From positions 1-32,616 of the forward strand of contig NBLM01000010.1 of NCBI GenBank assembly GCA_002084585.1: a DNA stretch of 32,616 bases, in the 5' to 3' direction. This stretch comes from Planctomycetales bacterium 4572_13. GTDB taxonomy: Bacteria > Planctomycetota > Phycisphaerae > Sedimentisphaerales > Anaerohalosphaeraceae. Shown here piece after piece: positions 1 to 8,034 of the stretch. Positions within the stretch are counted from its first letter, which is position 1; each line of letters opens with the position of its first letter. The translations under genes and the position numbers were made by a program. The notes beneath the pieces were generated by a model. It saw nothing but the letters and a program-made list of their open reading frames with translations. It was not told the DNA's origin and did not search any database.

Positions 1-105
1 GGTGTCTGACCCCTTAAATTTTCTTCCGAATATCCCTCTAAGGCCTGAACTCTTACCGAGCGAGTGATGACGCCGGCGTTTTGTCGTACCGCACTCGGGC
101 TATTG

Positions 106-369
106 TTATTTCGGCGGGTTCTGATTGAGGCGTTTTCGCAGGTCGTTGTTTTCGCGGCGAGTGGCTTCGAGGTCGAAGATGAGATACTTTAATCCCAGCC
201 GCAACGAATCGAGAGAGTTTTGAAGATTGCCGAGCTTTTCCTGAAGCAGGTCGCGGCCTTTTTGGGTCTTCCTGGTGAGCCGGATGATCTTGTCTTTGTT
301 TGGAGCGGTTACGCCGTCAATATCTTTCATCAGTTCAAATAGTTTTTCACGGAAGTCTGCGTTGTCCAT
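106..369 (-). CDS. Small coiled-coil protein of unknown function
   Basis: An 87-residue, highly charged protein that I do not recognise. It is rich in Lys, Arg, Glu, Asn and Leu. Heptad-like leucine spacing from about residue 35 to the end (LQEKLGNLQNSLDSLRLGLK, then a Glu/Arg/Asn-rich stretch) suggests a long alpha-helix or coiled coil. There is no signal peptide or membrane segment. The frame is open from a GTG at 378, but the ATG at 369 is the better start because a GGGG Shine-Dalgarno-like tract (378-381) lies 8 bases upstream of it. The gene stands alone on the minus strand, and a possible extended -10 lies about 150 bases upstream. It could be a structural or DNA-binding accessory protein, but no function is assigned. 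Confidence that it is a real gene is moderate, based on the start context and non-random composition. Confidence 0.55.
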   Translation of the reverse strand: MDNADFREKLFELMKDIDGVTAPNKDKIIRLTRKTQKGRDLLQEKLGNLQNSLDSLRLGLKYLIFDLEATRRENNDLRKRLNQNPPK

Positions 370-525
370 ATTTATCACCCCTGATAATAGTTACCATTTC
401 TCCGAAGCCAAACTCGCGCTGGTCATTCGCTGGGGAGTCCGTTACCCAAAAATGCTGTTTTCAGCCCTGAAAACGCCACACCTTATGTTGCTGCTGTATG
501 CTTTGTTCCCCCGAAGCACAGGTGC

Positions 526-531
526 ATTATA
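526..531 (-). promoter_or_regulatory. Possible extended -10 promoter for the small coiled-coil gene
   Basis: Read on the minus strand, TATAAT is preceded by TGC, giving an extended -10 (TGnTATAAT). It lies about 155 bases upstream of the ATG at 369. No good -35 box is visible at 16-18 bases. The rest of 379-660 holds no gene I can support. Confidence 0.3.
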
Positions 532-660
532 GCAAATAACACCCTTTGAAGCTGAAAAAAACCGGATATTGAGCGTTTTTCGTGAGAAATAGTCGGTCGT
601 CAGACAGAGATGGGGATCTTATCGGCCCCAGCGGATTTTTTTTTAGGTACGGCCCGCTTG

Positions 661-1719
661 CTAAGGTCGGTAGTCTCGCCTGGCTGGATGGGCGGCGACA
701 TACTCGACGATGAGCTTGACGGTATTGTCCAAGTCCTTTGTTGAGATAACTTCTACCGGTGTGTGCATATAGCGGTTGGGGATGCTGATGAGTCCGGCGG
801 CGGCCCCGCCGCGAGAGAGCTGCATGGCGTTGGCATCGGTGCCGGTGCCGCGCGGTTCGGCGGTTACCTGATAAACAATCTTTTTGGCCTTGGCGATTTT
901 GAACAGTTCGGCCTCCATGATGGGGTTGATATTGGGGCCGCGATGCAGGACCGGACCCTTGCCGAGTTTGACTTCGCCGGTTTTTTTGGGATTGGTGTCG
1001 GGATGGTCGCTGGCGAAGGTTACATCGACAGCGAATCCGGCATCGGGGTTGACGGTATAGCTGGAAGTAATTGCGCCGCGCAGGCCGACTTCCTCCTGCA
1101 CCGTGGCCACGCCCATGACACAGACATTCAGCTTGCGGCGGGACAATTGGCGCATGACCTCGGCGACAACAAACGCACCGGCCTTGTCATCGGTGGCGCG
1201 GGAGACGATTTTGTCGCCGTTAAGCTTTCGGCAGGCCACATCCACCACGATAGGATCGCCAATGGCTATGCGCTTTTCGGCGGCTTTTTTTGTATCGCAA
1301 CCAATGTCGACCCAGATATTGTCCATATCGACATTTTTCTTGCGCTCTTCGGGCGTCATCTGGTGAATCGCCTTGCGTCCGATGACGCCGAAGACCTCGC
1401 CCTTTTGGGTGATAATTCGGACCCGCTGACCAATCAGCAGAGCCGGGTCCATCCCGCCGATTTGGGCGGTGTAGAGATACCCCTTGTCGTCGATGTGCGT
1501 AATCATCAGGCCGATTTCATCAATATGTCCGGCGAGCATAAACTTGAACTCCGCATCCGAGTTCAGCACAGCGATGCTGTTGCCATGGACATCGCCGGTC
1601 AGCTCGTCGGCATAGGGCTTGACATAATCACGCCAGATCTTGGCGGCGGGCTGCTCAAAGCCGGACGGGCTGGGAGCGGCGAGTAATTCGGTTAGAAATT
1701 CATGGGCCTGTTTATTCAT
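661..1719 (-). CDS. M42 family metallo-aminopeptidase (glutamyl aminopeptidase/FrvX-like)
   Basis: A cytosolic dinuclear-metal aminopeptidase of 352 residues, the usual length for family M42 (TET-type peptidases). These remove N-terminal residues from peptides released by proteasome-like proteases. The expected metal and catalytic residues are in order: H65 in AGHIDEIG, D177 in TDDKAG, the catalytic E209 and ligand E210 in VQEEVG, D232 in AVDVT and H319 in YMHTPVE. The segment between about residues 70 and 160 is the beta-rich dimerisation insert of this family. There is no signal peptide. The ATG is preceded by AAAGG at 7 bases. The exact substrate (Glu, Leu or Lys aminopeptidase) cannot be told from sequence. 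The gene is a single transcription unit with about 200 bases free upstream and no clear terminator downstream. Confidence 0.93.
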   Translation of the reverse strand: MNKQAHEFLTELLAAPSPSGFEQPAAKIWRDYVKPYADELTGDVHGNSIAVLNSDAEFKFMLAGHIDEIGLMITHIDDKGYLYTAQIGGMDPALLIGQRVRIITQKGEVFGVIGRKAIHQMTPEERKKNVDMDNIWVDIGCDTKKAAEKRIAIGDPIVVDVACRKLNGDKIVSRATDDKAGAFVVAEVMRQLSRRKLNVCVMGVATVQEEVGLRGAITSSYTVNPDAGFAVDVTFASDHPDTNPKKTGEVKLGKGPVLHRGPNINPIMEAELFKIAKAKKIVYQVTAEPRGTGTDANAMQLSRGGAAAGLISIPNRYMHTPVEVISTKDLDNTVKLIVEYVAAHPARRDYRP

Positions 1720-1926
1720 TATGTACCTTTCAATCGATTAGGATTATCCACACTCTGTTTGTACTCGAAGGTGATTTTATCATATCCTGCGTAAAAATAA
1801 AGAAGGTTTTGTCGTAAAAACCGTACCCTTCGGAACTGATGAGGAATAGCTATTTTGTTGCCGGCTAAAAGCTGTTTACGGTTACGCAAGCGTTATCATC
1901 GGGCGGTTTGCACCGCCGCGCTGTTG

Positions 1927-2157
1927 TTAAAAGCGGTTGCGGATGTAGTTCAGTGCTTCGCTGGTGGTCAGTGGGCGTGTGCCGGGCCCTACGCGAACAT
2001 AAAAATCTTCTTTTCTGTCATGTGTCACATAAACCGGTACGGGAGATGGGTTGCAATCGACAATCAAGATGATGCCGTTTTCGAGATGTCGAATATCAAA
2101 TGAAAAGCTGTCCACGGTTTCCAGACCCAAGTGCTGATTAATAAGATTGAGCCCACT
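1927..2157 (-). pseudogene. C-terminal remnant of an AlbA_2 (Schlafen-type) domain protein
   Basis: About 77 codons are open after an in-frame stop at 2158-2160. The translation (NQHLGLE..., then VDCNPSPVPVYV, KEDFYVRVGPGTRPLTTSEA, LNYIRNRF, stop) matches the usual C-terminus of AlbA_2/Schlafen-type putative DNA-binding proteins, where a Pro-Val-(Tyr/Phe)-Val strand is followed by FYVRxGxxTRPLxxxEAxxYI. The N-terminal part, including the domain's nucleotide/DNA-binding loop, is missing: the sequence upstream in this frame is closed. The natural stop is kept, so this is a 5'-truncated gene. A small hairpin (GGCGGT/ACCGCC, 1902-1917) lies just past the stop but has no T tract. It abuts the damaged 3' end of the Cache gene at 2243, so this looks like an old recombination junction. 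Translation from the ATG at 2130 cannot be excluded. Confidence 0.65.
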
Positions 2158-2242
2158 CTAAAAAGGGTGGTTGAAAAAAGACGAAAGATTCCGTTTTTTC
2201 TTGATTTTTTGGGTGAACTTTGTATGATATATACGACTGAAA

Positions 2243-3295
2243 TCACTGATCTACGCAAAGGGAAAAGGATGTTCCGAAAAAATACCTCACACCTGCAATC
2301 GTCGTTGTTTGGCATTGCGAGCCAGTTGCCCAAAGCCAAGCTGAAAAAGACGAAAACCACACAAATGACAGAGGGCCTTTTTGCATCGCAGCGATCATTT
2401 CGGACTCCGGCATAATCAGGCCGGAATAGAGCGGCTTGTTTTTAATCTGCAATGGACGAATTGAAACCCACCACTGTTTTCCATTAAATGGCATACGGAA
2501 TGCTTCGTTGCTATTTGTTTTGCCGCTTTTCCACTGCGTAAAAACCGCCAGAATCAGCGGGTCATTTGTTTCTTCAATGTCGGGTTTGTCACTGTCGGTT
2601 ATAAGGAACTGCTGGGGCAATCGTCCCGGAAGATCAGAGAGCAGAAACAGGCGAGCCTCCATGTGTTTTTTGAGGCCGGCAAAGAAATCTGTCGCATCTA
2701 TATTCAGCGCAACGGCATAGGACTTGTTGGATTTTTGATTTCGAAAAACAGTTGCCGCAAAAATGGTTGACTTGTGACTCTCTGAATTTAAGTCGTCGGG
2801 ATGCCAGTCGATCTTATTTGGGTCGGCTTTCTTTAGTGTTTTGTCAAGAAGTTGGCTGCATTGGTCTTGGGTTATTTTTTCGGGGCCGGTACAGCCGTTT
2901 TCGTTTAGTGTATAAACGGTCGTTGTTTCACCGTCCCAGAAAAGAACCTGATTAACATTTTGAAGATAAAATCCAGAGAATCGCTCCAGAAAATCTCGAA
3001 CATCTTCGGAGTTTTTGGGATTCAACCGTTCTTTTGTATTTCCCCGGGCCTGTAAATACCGGATGTCTCGAAAAATCGGCTCAAAGAAAAGGGTGATTCG
3101 CTTGTTGGCGTTTCCGCTCTGGTCATATATCTTATCTTTGGCAACTTCTGTTTTTGTCGCGGCAATACTAATAATCGAATAAACCGTCAGAATTGTCATT
3201 AACGGCAAAACAGCAAGCAGCATAAGCCGCAAGATTTTTTGTTCAGTGTTCCTCGGGGGTGTTTTTAGAAAAGTCAGTATTTGCATGGGTGTCAT
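2243..3295 (-). CDS. Membrane-anchored Cache-like sensor protein, C-terminus probably truncated or frameshifted
   Basis: 350 residues. An N-terminal membrane helix (about 23-46) is followed by a periplasmic region (about 50-300) with the composition and layout of a Cache/dCache ligand-binding domain: helical start with IYDQSGNANKRITLFF, then YAVALNIDATDFF and a late GKQWWVSIRPL strand. A second hydrophobic stretch begins at about residue 305 (LSFVWFSSFSAWLW) where a TM helix and cytoplasmic output domain would be expected. Instead the frame runs on for about 25 residues of unlikely sequence (GSQCQTTTIAGVRYFF...) and stops. A neighbouring frame across 2300-2360 encodes a better TM segment (VFVFFSLALGNWLAM), which suggests a frameshift near the 3' end. 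The start lies 3 bases past the phosphatase stop, so the two genes are probably translationally coupled. No output domain remains, so it may act as an accessory sensor or be non-functional. Confidence 0.65.
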   Translation of the reverse strand: MTPMQILTFLKTPPRNTEQKILRLMLLAVLPLMTILTVYSIISIAATKTEVAKDKIYDQSGNANKRITLFFEPIFRDIRYLQARGNTKERLNPKNSEDVRDFLERFSGFYLQNVNQVLFWDGETTTVYTLNENGCTGPEKITQDQCSQLLDKTLKKADPNKIDWHPDDLNSESHKSTIFAATVFRNQKSNKSYAVALNIDATDFFAGLKKHMEARLFLLSDLPGRLPQQFLITDSDKPDIEETNDPLILAVFTQWKSGKTNSNEAFRMPFNGKQWWVSIRPLQIKNKPLYSGLIMPESEMIAAMQKGPLSFVWFSSFSAWLWATGSQCQTTTIAGVRYFFGTSFSLCVDQ

Positions 3296-3298
3296 TCC

Positions 3299-5434
3299 TT
3301 ACAAAGCTTTAATGATAATCAGCGTCACATCATCGGATGGCGGGATGGGGTTGGAGAACGCCTCGACCGAAGCGATAATCGCATCGACCATCTGTTCGGC
3401 TGAGCTTTCAGCATGTGACCTAAGCATCTCATGCAGCCGATCCTTGCCGTAGGGTTGGCCGGATGGGTCTTCGGCTTCCCATATGCCATCGGTTCCCACC
3501 AGCAGAATATCGCCTGCTTCGAGGGTGATCGGCCCGTCCTGATCATAGGTCATGTTTTTCATATATCCGGTTAACGGGCCGGTGTTGGGCAATTCCTCAA
3601 ACGCATCCTGTTTGCAGTGATACCACAGGACCGGATCATGTCCACCGGAAGCCCAAATCAGCGACCGGCTCTCACTTTCCAATATGCCATAAAATAGCGT
3701 CATAAATTTATCATCGCCGGTGTCTTCGGATAGCTGGTCATTGAATTGGCTCATCAATTCCGCCAGATCGCCGGTAAAGTGAAGTGAGGCGTTTCGCAAG
3801 ATGCTGCGAGCCGACGCCATCAGCAAAGCGGCCCCGACGCCGTGACCGGTTACATCGCCCAGCACAATACCAACCCTGTTTTTTTCCGACTCCGGCAAAT
3901 GAATGAAATCAAAATAATCGCCGCCGGTTTCATCGCAATAACGACATCGACCGGCAATGTCAAAACCGGGCAACTCGGGCGCTCGCTGCGGCAAAAGATT
4001 TTGCTGGATAGCCCGCGCTAAGGCAAGCGAGCGTTGTGTTTTTTCATGCTCGTGCAGTTTGGGGCCGAGATCGTTGAACACTTCGGCGAGCCGCTGGAGT
4101 TCATCGCCGGTGTGAATATCGGCACGGGCGGAAAAATCCCCTTCGGCAAGTGTGTTGGCCGCAAGGGCAAGTTGATTGATGGGTCTGGTGAACTTCTTGG
4201 CTTTGAAAAACGAAAGAATCGCGGCGACGGCGATAATCACAAAGACAAGAAGCCCTGATCTTTGCAAATGTTTAATAGTCTCATCCAGCAATGTCGCCTG
4301 TGTTTGTTCAGCAAGGTGGAGTACGATACCATATGGGACGATCATCACCAGTGCCGTCTTGCGTCCGATGCGGTTGCTATAGACCCAAATCGCCTTTTCG
4401 CCATTGTATTCCATTATTTTCAGGCCGGCCTTTTCAGATTTGAGGTCTTCGATAATTTCTCTCAGTGCATCGGTATCTGCCGAAAGCAGTTTTGGCATCT
4501 TGACTTTCGTCCGCCAGTTGCCGGCGGTGTCCGTATCCCGACTATGCATTAAAATATCCAGCTCGTCAGCAATCTCAGCTTCCGGTTTGCCCAGTGTGAC
4601 CAGAAATAATTCCGCCTTGTCCTCCAGGGCCGAAGGGATCTTCAGACCGGCAAACATATTGTCCATTGTCATGTCAATCGCGGTGACACCCGCAAAGACC
4701 CGGCCGGGCCGGAAGACGGGAGCCGAAACAGTCAGGACAAGCTTTTGAGTTGCGACATCGATGCCTACCGACGGCGGGACCCAGTCGTCCTGCCTTTCTT
4801 TGGCCGCACGATACCAATTGCGCAGTCGCGGGTCATAATCCGCAGGAAGCGGGGACATTTTTTCGCTGGGATAACCGGTATAGAGACCATTTTCAAGCCC
4901 TGTGTAGAGCCAAAAGATCCTGCCGCGATTGGATTCGTACAAATCATGGTAGGTCGGCGTCATCGTCCACAGGCGAGCTGCGTCTTTTTGGATTTTTTGG
5001 GGGACACCATCTTCGGCAAGGAATAGGGTCTGCTGCCGGAAGTTGAGATTTTTGGAATACGAGCGACCCTCTTGTGGCCGGAATGTTTCGTTTATAGCAG
5101 ACAAATCGGTCAACGCGTCATAAAATCCATATGCCACCTTCTCCGAAACTGGGTGTGGCGGCGGACTTTGGATTGCCAATCGGTTTTCGATTTCGCGCAC
5201 CTGTAATTGCAGACTGACTCGCAATGCACTGACCGAACCCATGATCGCTTCGCGATAATTGTGAACATGAACGGTAAGGCCTTCGGTGGCATCCCGAAGC
5301 TCTTTAGTCTGGATATCGTTGGAAATCTGCGAAGCGAGGTGCCTGATCGAAATGCGTGTCAGAAAAACGATCGCTAACACCGGCAGTAGTGACACCGTCA
5401 GCAACAGAACCAGTAATTTACTTCGTATCTTCAT
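3299..5434 (-). CDS. Membrane Cache-HAMP-PP2C (SpoIIE/RsbU-type) serine phosphatase
   Basis: A 711-residue sensor phosphatase. TM1 spans about 7-26, a periplasmic dCache sensor about 40-385, TM2 about 393-410, a HAMP linker about 411-463, and a PP2C-type SpoIIE/RsbU domain about 480-711. Metal-binding acidic residues of the PP2C fold are visible: D506 in GGDYFDF, D527 in GDVTGHG, D649 in GTDGIWE and D701/D702 in PSDDVTL. The family dephosphorylates a phosphorylated STAS anti-sigma antagonist and so releases a sigma factor or another target. A STAS gene lies immediately upstream (8-base gap), making it the obvious substrate. The periplasmic Cache domain implies that an envelope or extracellular ligand controls the phosphatase through HAMP. 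All domains appear intact, in contrast to the next gene. No anti-sigma kinase (HATPase) is seen in the window. Confidence 0.92.
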   Translation of the reverse strand: MKIRSKLLVLLLTVSLLPVLAIVFLTRISIRHLASQISNDIQTKELRDATEGLTVHVHNYREAIMGSVSALRVSLQLQVREIENRLAIQSPPPHPVSEKVAYGFYDALTDLSAINETFRPQEGRSYSKNLNFRQQTLFLAEDGVPQKIQKDAARLWTMTPTYHDLYESNRGRIFWLYTGLENGLYTGYPSEKMSPLPADYDPRLRNWYRAAKERQDDWVPPSVGIDVATQKLVLTVSAPVFRPGRVFAGVTAIDMTMDNMFAGLKIPSALEDKAELFLVTLGKPEAEIADELDILMHSRDTDTAGNWRTKVKMPKLLSADTDALREIIEDLKSEKAGLKIMEYNGEKAIWVYSNRIGRKTALVMIVPYGIVLHLAEQTQATLLDETIKHLQRSGLLVFVIIAVAAILSFFKAKKFTRPINQLALAANTLAEGDFSARADIHTGDELQRLAEVFNDLGPKLHEHEKTQRSLALARAIQQNLLPQRAPELPGFDIAGRCRYCDETGGDYFDFIHLPESEKNRVGIVLGDVTGHGVGAALLMASARSILRNASLHFTGDLAELMSQFNDQLSEDTGDDKFMTLFYGILESESRSLIWASGGHDPVLWYHCKQDAFEELPNTGPLTGYMKNMTYDQDGPITLEAGDILLVGTDGIWEAEDPSGQPYGKDRLHEMLRSHAESSAEQMVDAIIASVEAFSNPIPPSDDVTLIIIKAL

Positions 5435-5442
5435 AGAACTTT

Positions 5443-5835
5443 TTACTGACTGGAATCAAACGAGCCGTCGTCCCGAATTCGCTGTTGGATTTTGATGAGA
5501 TAGTTGTCCATTTCCTGCGTGTTATCAAAAACCTGCAAGGTTGGCAGCAGGCGAACGATCTCGAATACTTTTTTTATCTGTGGCTGCATGTTCAGCATCA
5601 TCAAGTCGCCGCCGCGTTTGGCCACTGAAGTTTGAGTCTTCATCACAACACCCACACCAGCACTGGTGATCATTTTCAAATCGGCCATATCAAGGATAAT
5701 AATGCCCATCCCATCCAATAACGCCTTTTGTATCTGCTGGTCCAGAGCGGGCGTCGTCTCGGAGTTCAGTTGGCCAGACAGTGTGAAGCTGATGGTGTGC
5801 GTATTCTTTTGCGTCGGCGTAATTTTTAGAGTCAT
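5443..5835 (-). CDS. STAS-domain anti-sigma factor antagonist
   Basis: A single STAS domain of 130 residues, of the RsbV/SpoIIAA class. The start is taken at the ATG at 5835, which has AAAGGA at a good distance; a TTG two codons upstream is also in frame. The conserved loop reads DMADLKMITSAGVGVV, with the phosphorylatable serine at S58 in the TSAG motif. The family switches partners: unphosphorylated STAS protein binds the anti-sigma kinase, and phosphorylation by the kinase frees it until a PP2C phosphatase resets it. The matching phosphatase is the next gene downstream, 8 bases away, so the pair very probably forms one switch. The C-terminal tail (about residues 115-130) is polar and extends past the core domain. 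Confidence 0.92.
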   Translation of the reverse strand: MTLKITPTQKNTHTISFTLSGQLNSETTPALDQQIQKALLDGMGIIILDMADLKMITSAGVGVVMKTQTSVAKRGGDLMMLNMQPQIKKVFEIVRLLPTLQVFDNTQEMDNYLIKIQQRIRDDGSFDSSQ

Positions 5836-5862
5836 ATTCAATCCTTTCCTATTGTAGTCTGT

Positions 5863-6867
5863 TTAGAATTTGTAACGAATACCCGTATGAATTCTTGTAT
5901 CATTTTTATCTTTGCCCGGATCGACAACCGACTGGTACTCATGCAATATACCCAAAACGAAGCTAAGGTTTATCTCATCGCTTAATAGATAATCCCAGTC
6001 GAATGTCGTCCGTGTCCGGTGGTCACTGAAATCGGAAATCGCCGCATAGAACAATGTCGAGAAGCTGTATGTCTGCCTTGCCGTCGGCTTCCACTCAAAG
6101 CTCGTGCCGGCGATCCCTTCAAACTTGGGGTCCGTATTGTCGGAACCCCACTCCTTACGAACACCCGGCCCGGCCCGCAGATCCATCCAAAAGTCCGGCT
6201 TCTGGATGAGCTTATAGCCCGGCCCTAAGTGAAGCCCGACACGATGCCGCCAGGACTCGAATACATCGTAGTCATAACGACCCATCATAAAGAAAAACCA
6301 ATCTGAATCTTTGAATGTTTGATCCCGCAGAAGACCGATTGTTAATTTGTCGTCTGTTTTTTCTCCATCCGATTCTTTATTATAATAAGCCAGATCGCTT
6401 ACAAACTTCATATTGGATAACTCTCGACCGAGTTTAAACCCCATGCGGAATGACCGTTCGTCCGTATTGCCGGTTTCTGAGGTCAGGGACGCATTGATGC
6501 TTGATGACCAACCCTTTTCTTTGGCACGGGCGGAAAATGCCTTTAGCTTGTCAAATTCCGGTTCTTTGACCAAATGGCTGGGGGCCGGCGGGCCTGTTTC
6601 CGGTTCGGCTGGCTCATCGGCTTGTATTATTTCATCCGAAATTAGTACGGACGCGACCTTGTCCGAAGGTATCGTGATCGGGCCGAGGTCAGCATGCTCT
6701 AACAGAACGCTGTTGGCATCTTGTATAATGACTTTGCCGTGAATAACATCGCCGCTTTTGAGCGTTACTTCGTCGGCATACGACAGCGATACTGTCGCTA
6801 TGATAAAAACACACCCCATACAAAAAACTGTGTCGAATTGACCAAAGAACCGCTTATAAAATCGCAT
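5863..6867 (-). CDS. DUF481 outer-membrane beta-barrel protein
   Basis: 334 residues. An N-terminal signal sequence is likely cleaved near residue 31 (SLSYA|DE). A small SH3-like beta domain follows (VTLKSGDVIHGKVI..., about 33-75), then a Pro/Glu linker and, from about residue 115, a DUF481 barrel (YdiY-like). The barrel shows alternating aromatic strands such as GMxxRYDYDVF, RVGLHLGPGYKLI and SFSTLFYAAIS, and ends in a terminal aromatic (YKF) typical of outer-membrane insertion. DUF481 proteins are outer-membrane proteins, some salt-induced, with no settled biochemical role. The gene sits between a membrane lipoprotein (16-base gap) and the STAS gene (about 27-base gap). This is unusual company for a signalling pair and suggests that the switch monitors or adjusts the envelope. 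Confidence 0.85.
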   Translation of the reverse strand: MRFYKRFFGQFDTVFCMGCVFIIATVSLSYADEVTLKSGDVIHGKVIIQDANSVLLEHADLGPITIPSDKVASVLISDEIIQADEPAEPETGPPAPSHLVKEPEFDKLKAFSARAKEKGWSSSINASLTSETGNTDERSFRMGFKLGRELSNMKFVSDLAYYNKESDGEKTDDKLTIGLLRDQTFKDSDWFFFMMGRYDYDVFESWRHRVGLHLGPGYKLIQKPDFWMDLRAGPGVRKEWGSDNTDPKFEGIAGTSFEWKPTARQTYSFSTLFYAAISDFSDHRTRTTFDWDYLLSDEINLSFVLGILHEYQSVVDPGKDKNDTRIHTGIRYKF

Positions 6868-6883
6868 CTGTACCCTTAATCAC

Positions 6884-8002
6884 TTATTGATTTTTCTTCG
6901 CTTTGGCTGTTTGCAGCTTTTTGATGATGAACCGGCTGCCCCAAACCAACACCAACACAGCCAGCACCAGTTCAAACAATCGCCATATAATATGATCGAT
7001 CAGTAAACGAAGCTGTTTTTGCATTTCCGCAGCATCAACCGTCTGCTGAATTTGAGCTACGGCATTGCCTACTTTGTCAGCCGTTTGGCCGGCATTGAGC
7101 AGTAGGGTATCAAAATCACGCATTCCAAAGCCCGGCGGGGCGTTCGGGTCTTTCGGCATCTGCTCGGGCATGGTGTCTAAGACCTCAACAAGTTGAGTAC
7201 TGCTTTGAGAGAAGTCGTTTAAACTTTCAAGGAATGACTGTGTCATCTCAGACTCTTCAAAGTCATCGACCAGGATTGACATCTGCCATCGCGTTGATTC
7301 CGGCATCTGCTCGGCGATATCGGTGAAGCGACCGATTGAATCGCTCACTTTACTGATTGCATTGGCGGTGTTATCCACACCTTCCAACGCCCGAATCGGA
7401 GCCATCGGGATACGGAGTGTCTGCATCAGCACACCGGCTTCACTTTCCTCTTGCTGTGTTGCATAGACGACGAGGCTCGCATAGTCCCTCTCGATGGGAT
7501 ACTGTTGCGCAAATCGGTAAATACTTTTTTTGAGTTCTTCAAATTGTTTTGGCTTTAAGAAAAGCTGGCCGATGCGATCGATATTTTCTTCGGCTGTGTT
7601 AATAAACGCAATGACCTGCGACTGCTGGTCTCCATAGGCGGATTGGCCAGCGCCTTTCTCGAAATAGAGCCGCAATCGCACCACCAACCCCCATGTATCA
7701 AAAAACGCCGTAACCGCATCATCTGATGCTGTCATCGCGTGCAGCGACTCAACGATCTTTGTCTGCATTCGTGTACTTGACCGTTTGCTGCGGCGTGTTC
7801 CGCTGGCCGCATTGATGCTATCGATAGTCTGTCTCATCCTGGAAATAAATGAATACTCGAATTTATCCAATTCATTCCGAAGCTCTTCTTTGCTGATTTG
7901 GCCTTTTGTTGGCGTCTGACTCCGGCCAATAGTCTGCTTGGAGCCGCCGCAGCCGGATAAAACAACCATTATCAAAACAACTGCTATCAAGAATCTGCGC
8001 AT
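6884..8002 (-). CDS. Lipoprotein with C-terminal membrane helix, function unknown
   Basis: 372 residues. The signal sequence ends in a lipobox (VLSGC, lipidated C18), so the N-terminus should be acylated. The middle (about 40-330) is largely alpha-helical and Gln/Glu-rich, with repeated phrases on incomplete heptads (VGNAVAQIQQTVDAAEMQKQ). A strongly hydrophobic helix near the C-terminus (about 341-360, LFELVLAVLVLVWGSRFIIK) is followed by a Lys-rich tail. The protein would therefore be tethered at both ends, by a lipid at the N-terminus and a TM helix at the C-terminus. I do not recognise a named family. It is the second gene of the cluster containing the DUF481, STAS and PP2C genes. AAAGGG lies 8 bases before the ATG. 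Confidence 0.75.
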   Translation of the reverse strand: MRRFLIAVVLIMVVLSGCGGSKQTIGRSQTPTKGQISKEELRNELDKFEYSFISRMRQTIDSINAASGTRRSKRSSTRMQTKIVESLHAMTASDDAVTAFFDTWGLVVRLRLYFEKGAGQSAYGDQQSQVIAFINTAEENIDRIGQLFLKPKQFEELKKSIYRFAQQYPIERDYASLVVYATQQEESEAGVLMQTLRIPMAPIRALEGVDNTANAISKVSDSIGRFTDIAEQMPESTRWQMSILVDDFEESEMTQSFLESLNDFSQSSTQLVEVLDTMPEQMPKDPNAPPGFGMRDFDTLLLNAGQTADKVGNAVAQIQQTVDAAEMQKQLRLLIDHIIWRLFELVLAVLVLVWGSRFIIKKLQTAKAKKNQ

Positions 8003-8034
8003 TGAAAAAACCCTTTCGATAAGATGCCGCCTTA

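Noticed and set aside
763-1686. Long 307-codon plus-strand ORF
   Set aside because: It lies entirely antisense to the well-supported M42 peptidase and has low-complexity Gly/Asp/Ala composition typical of a shadow frame.
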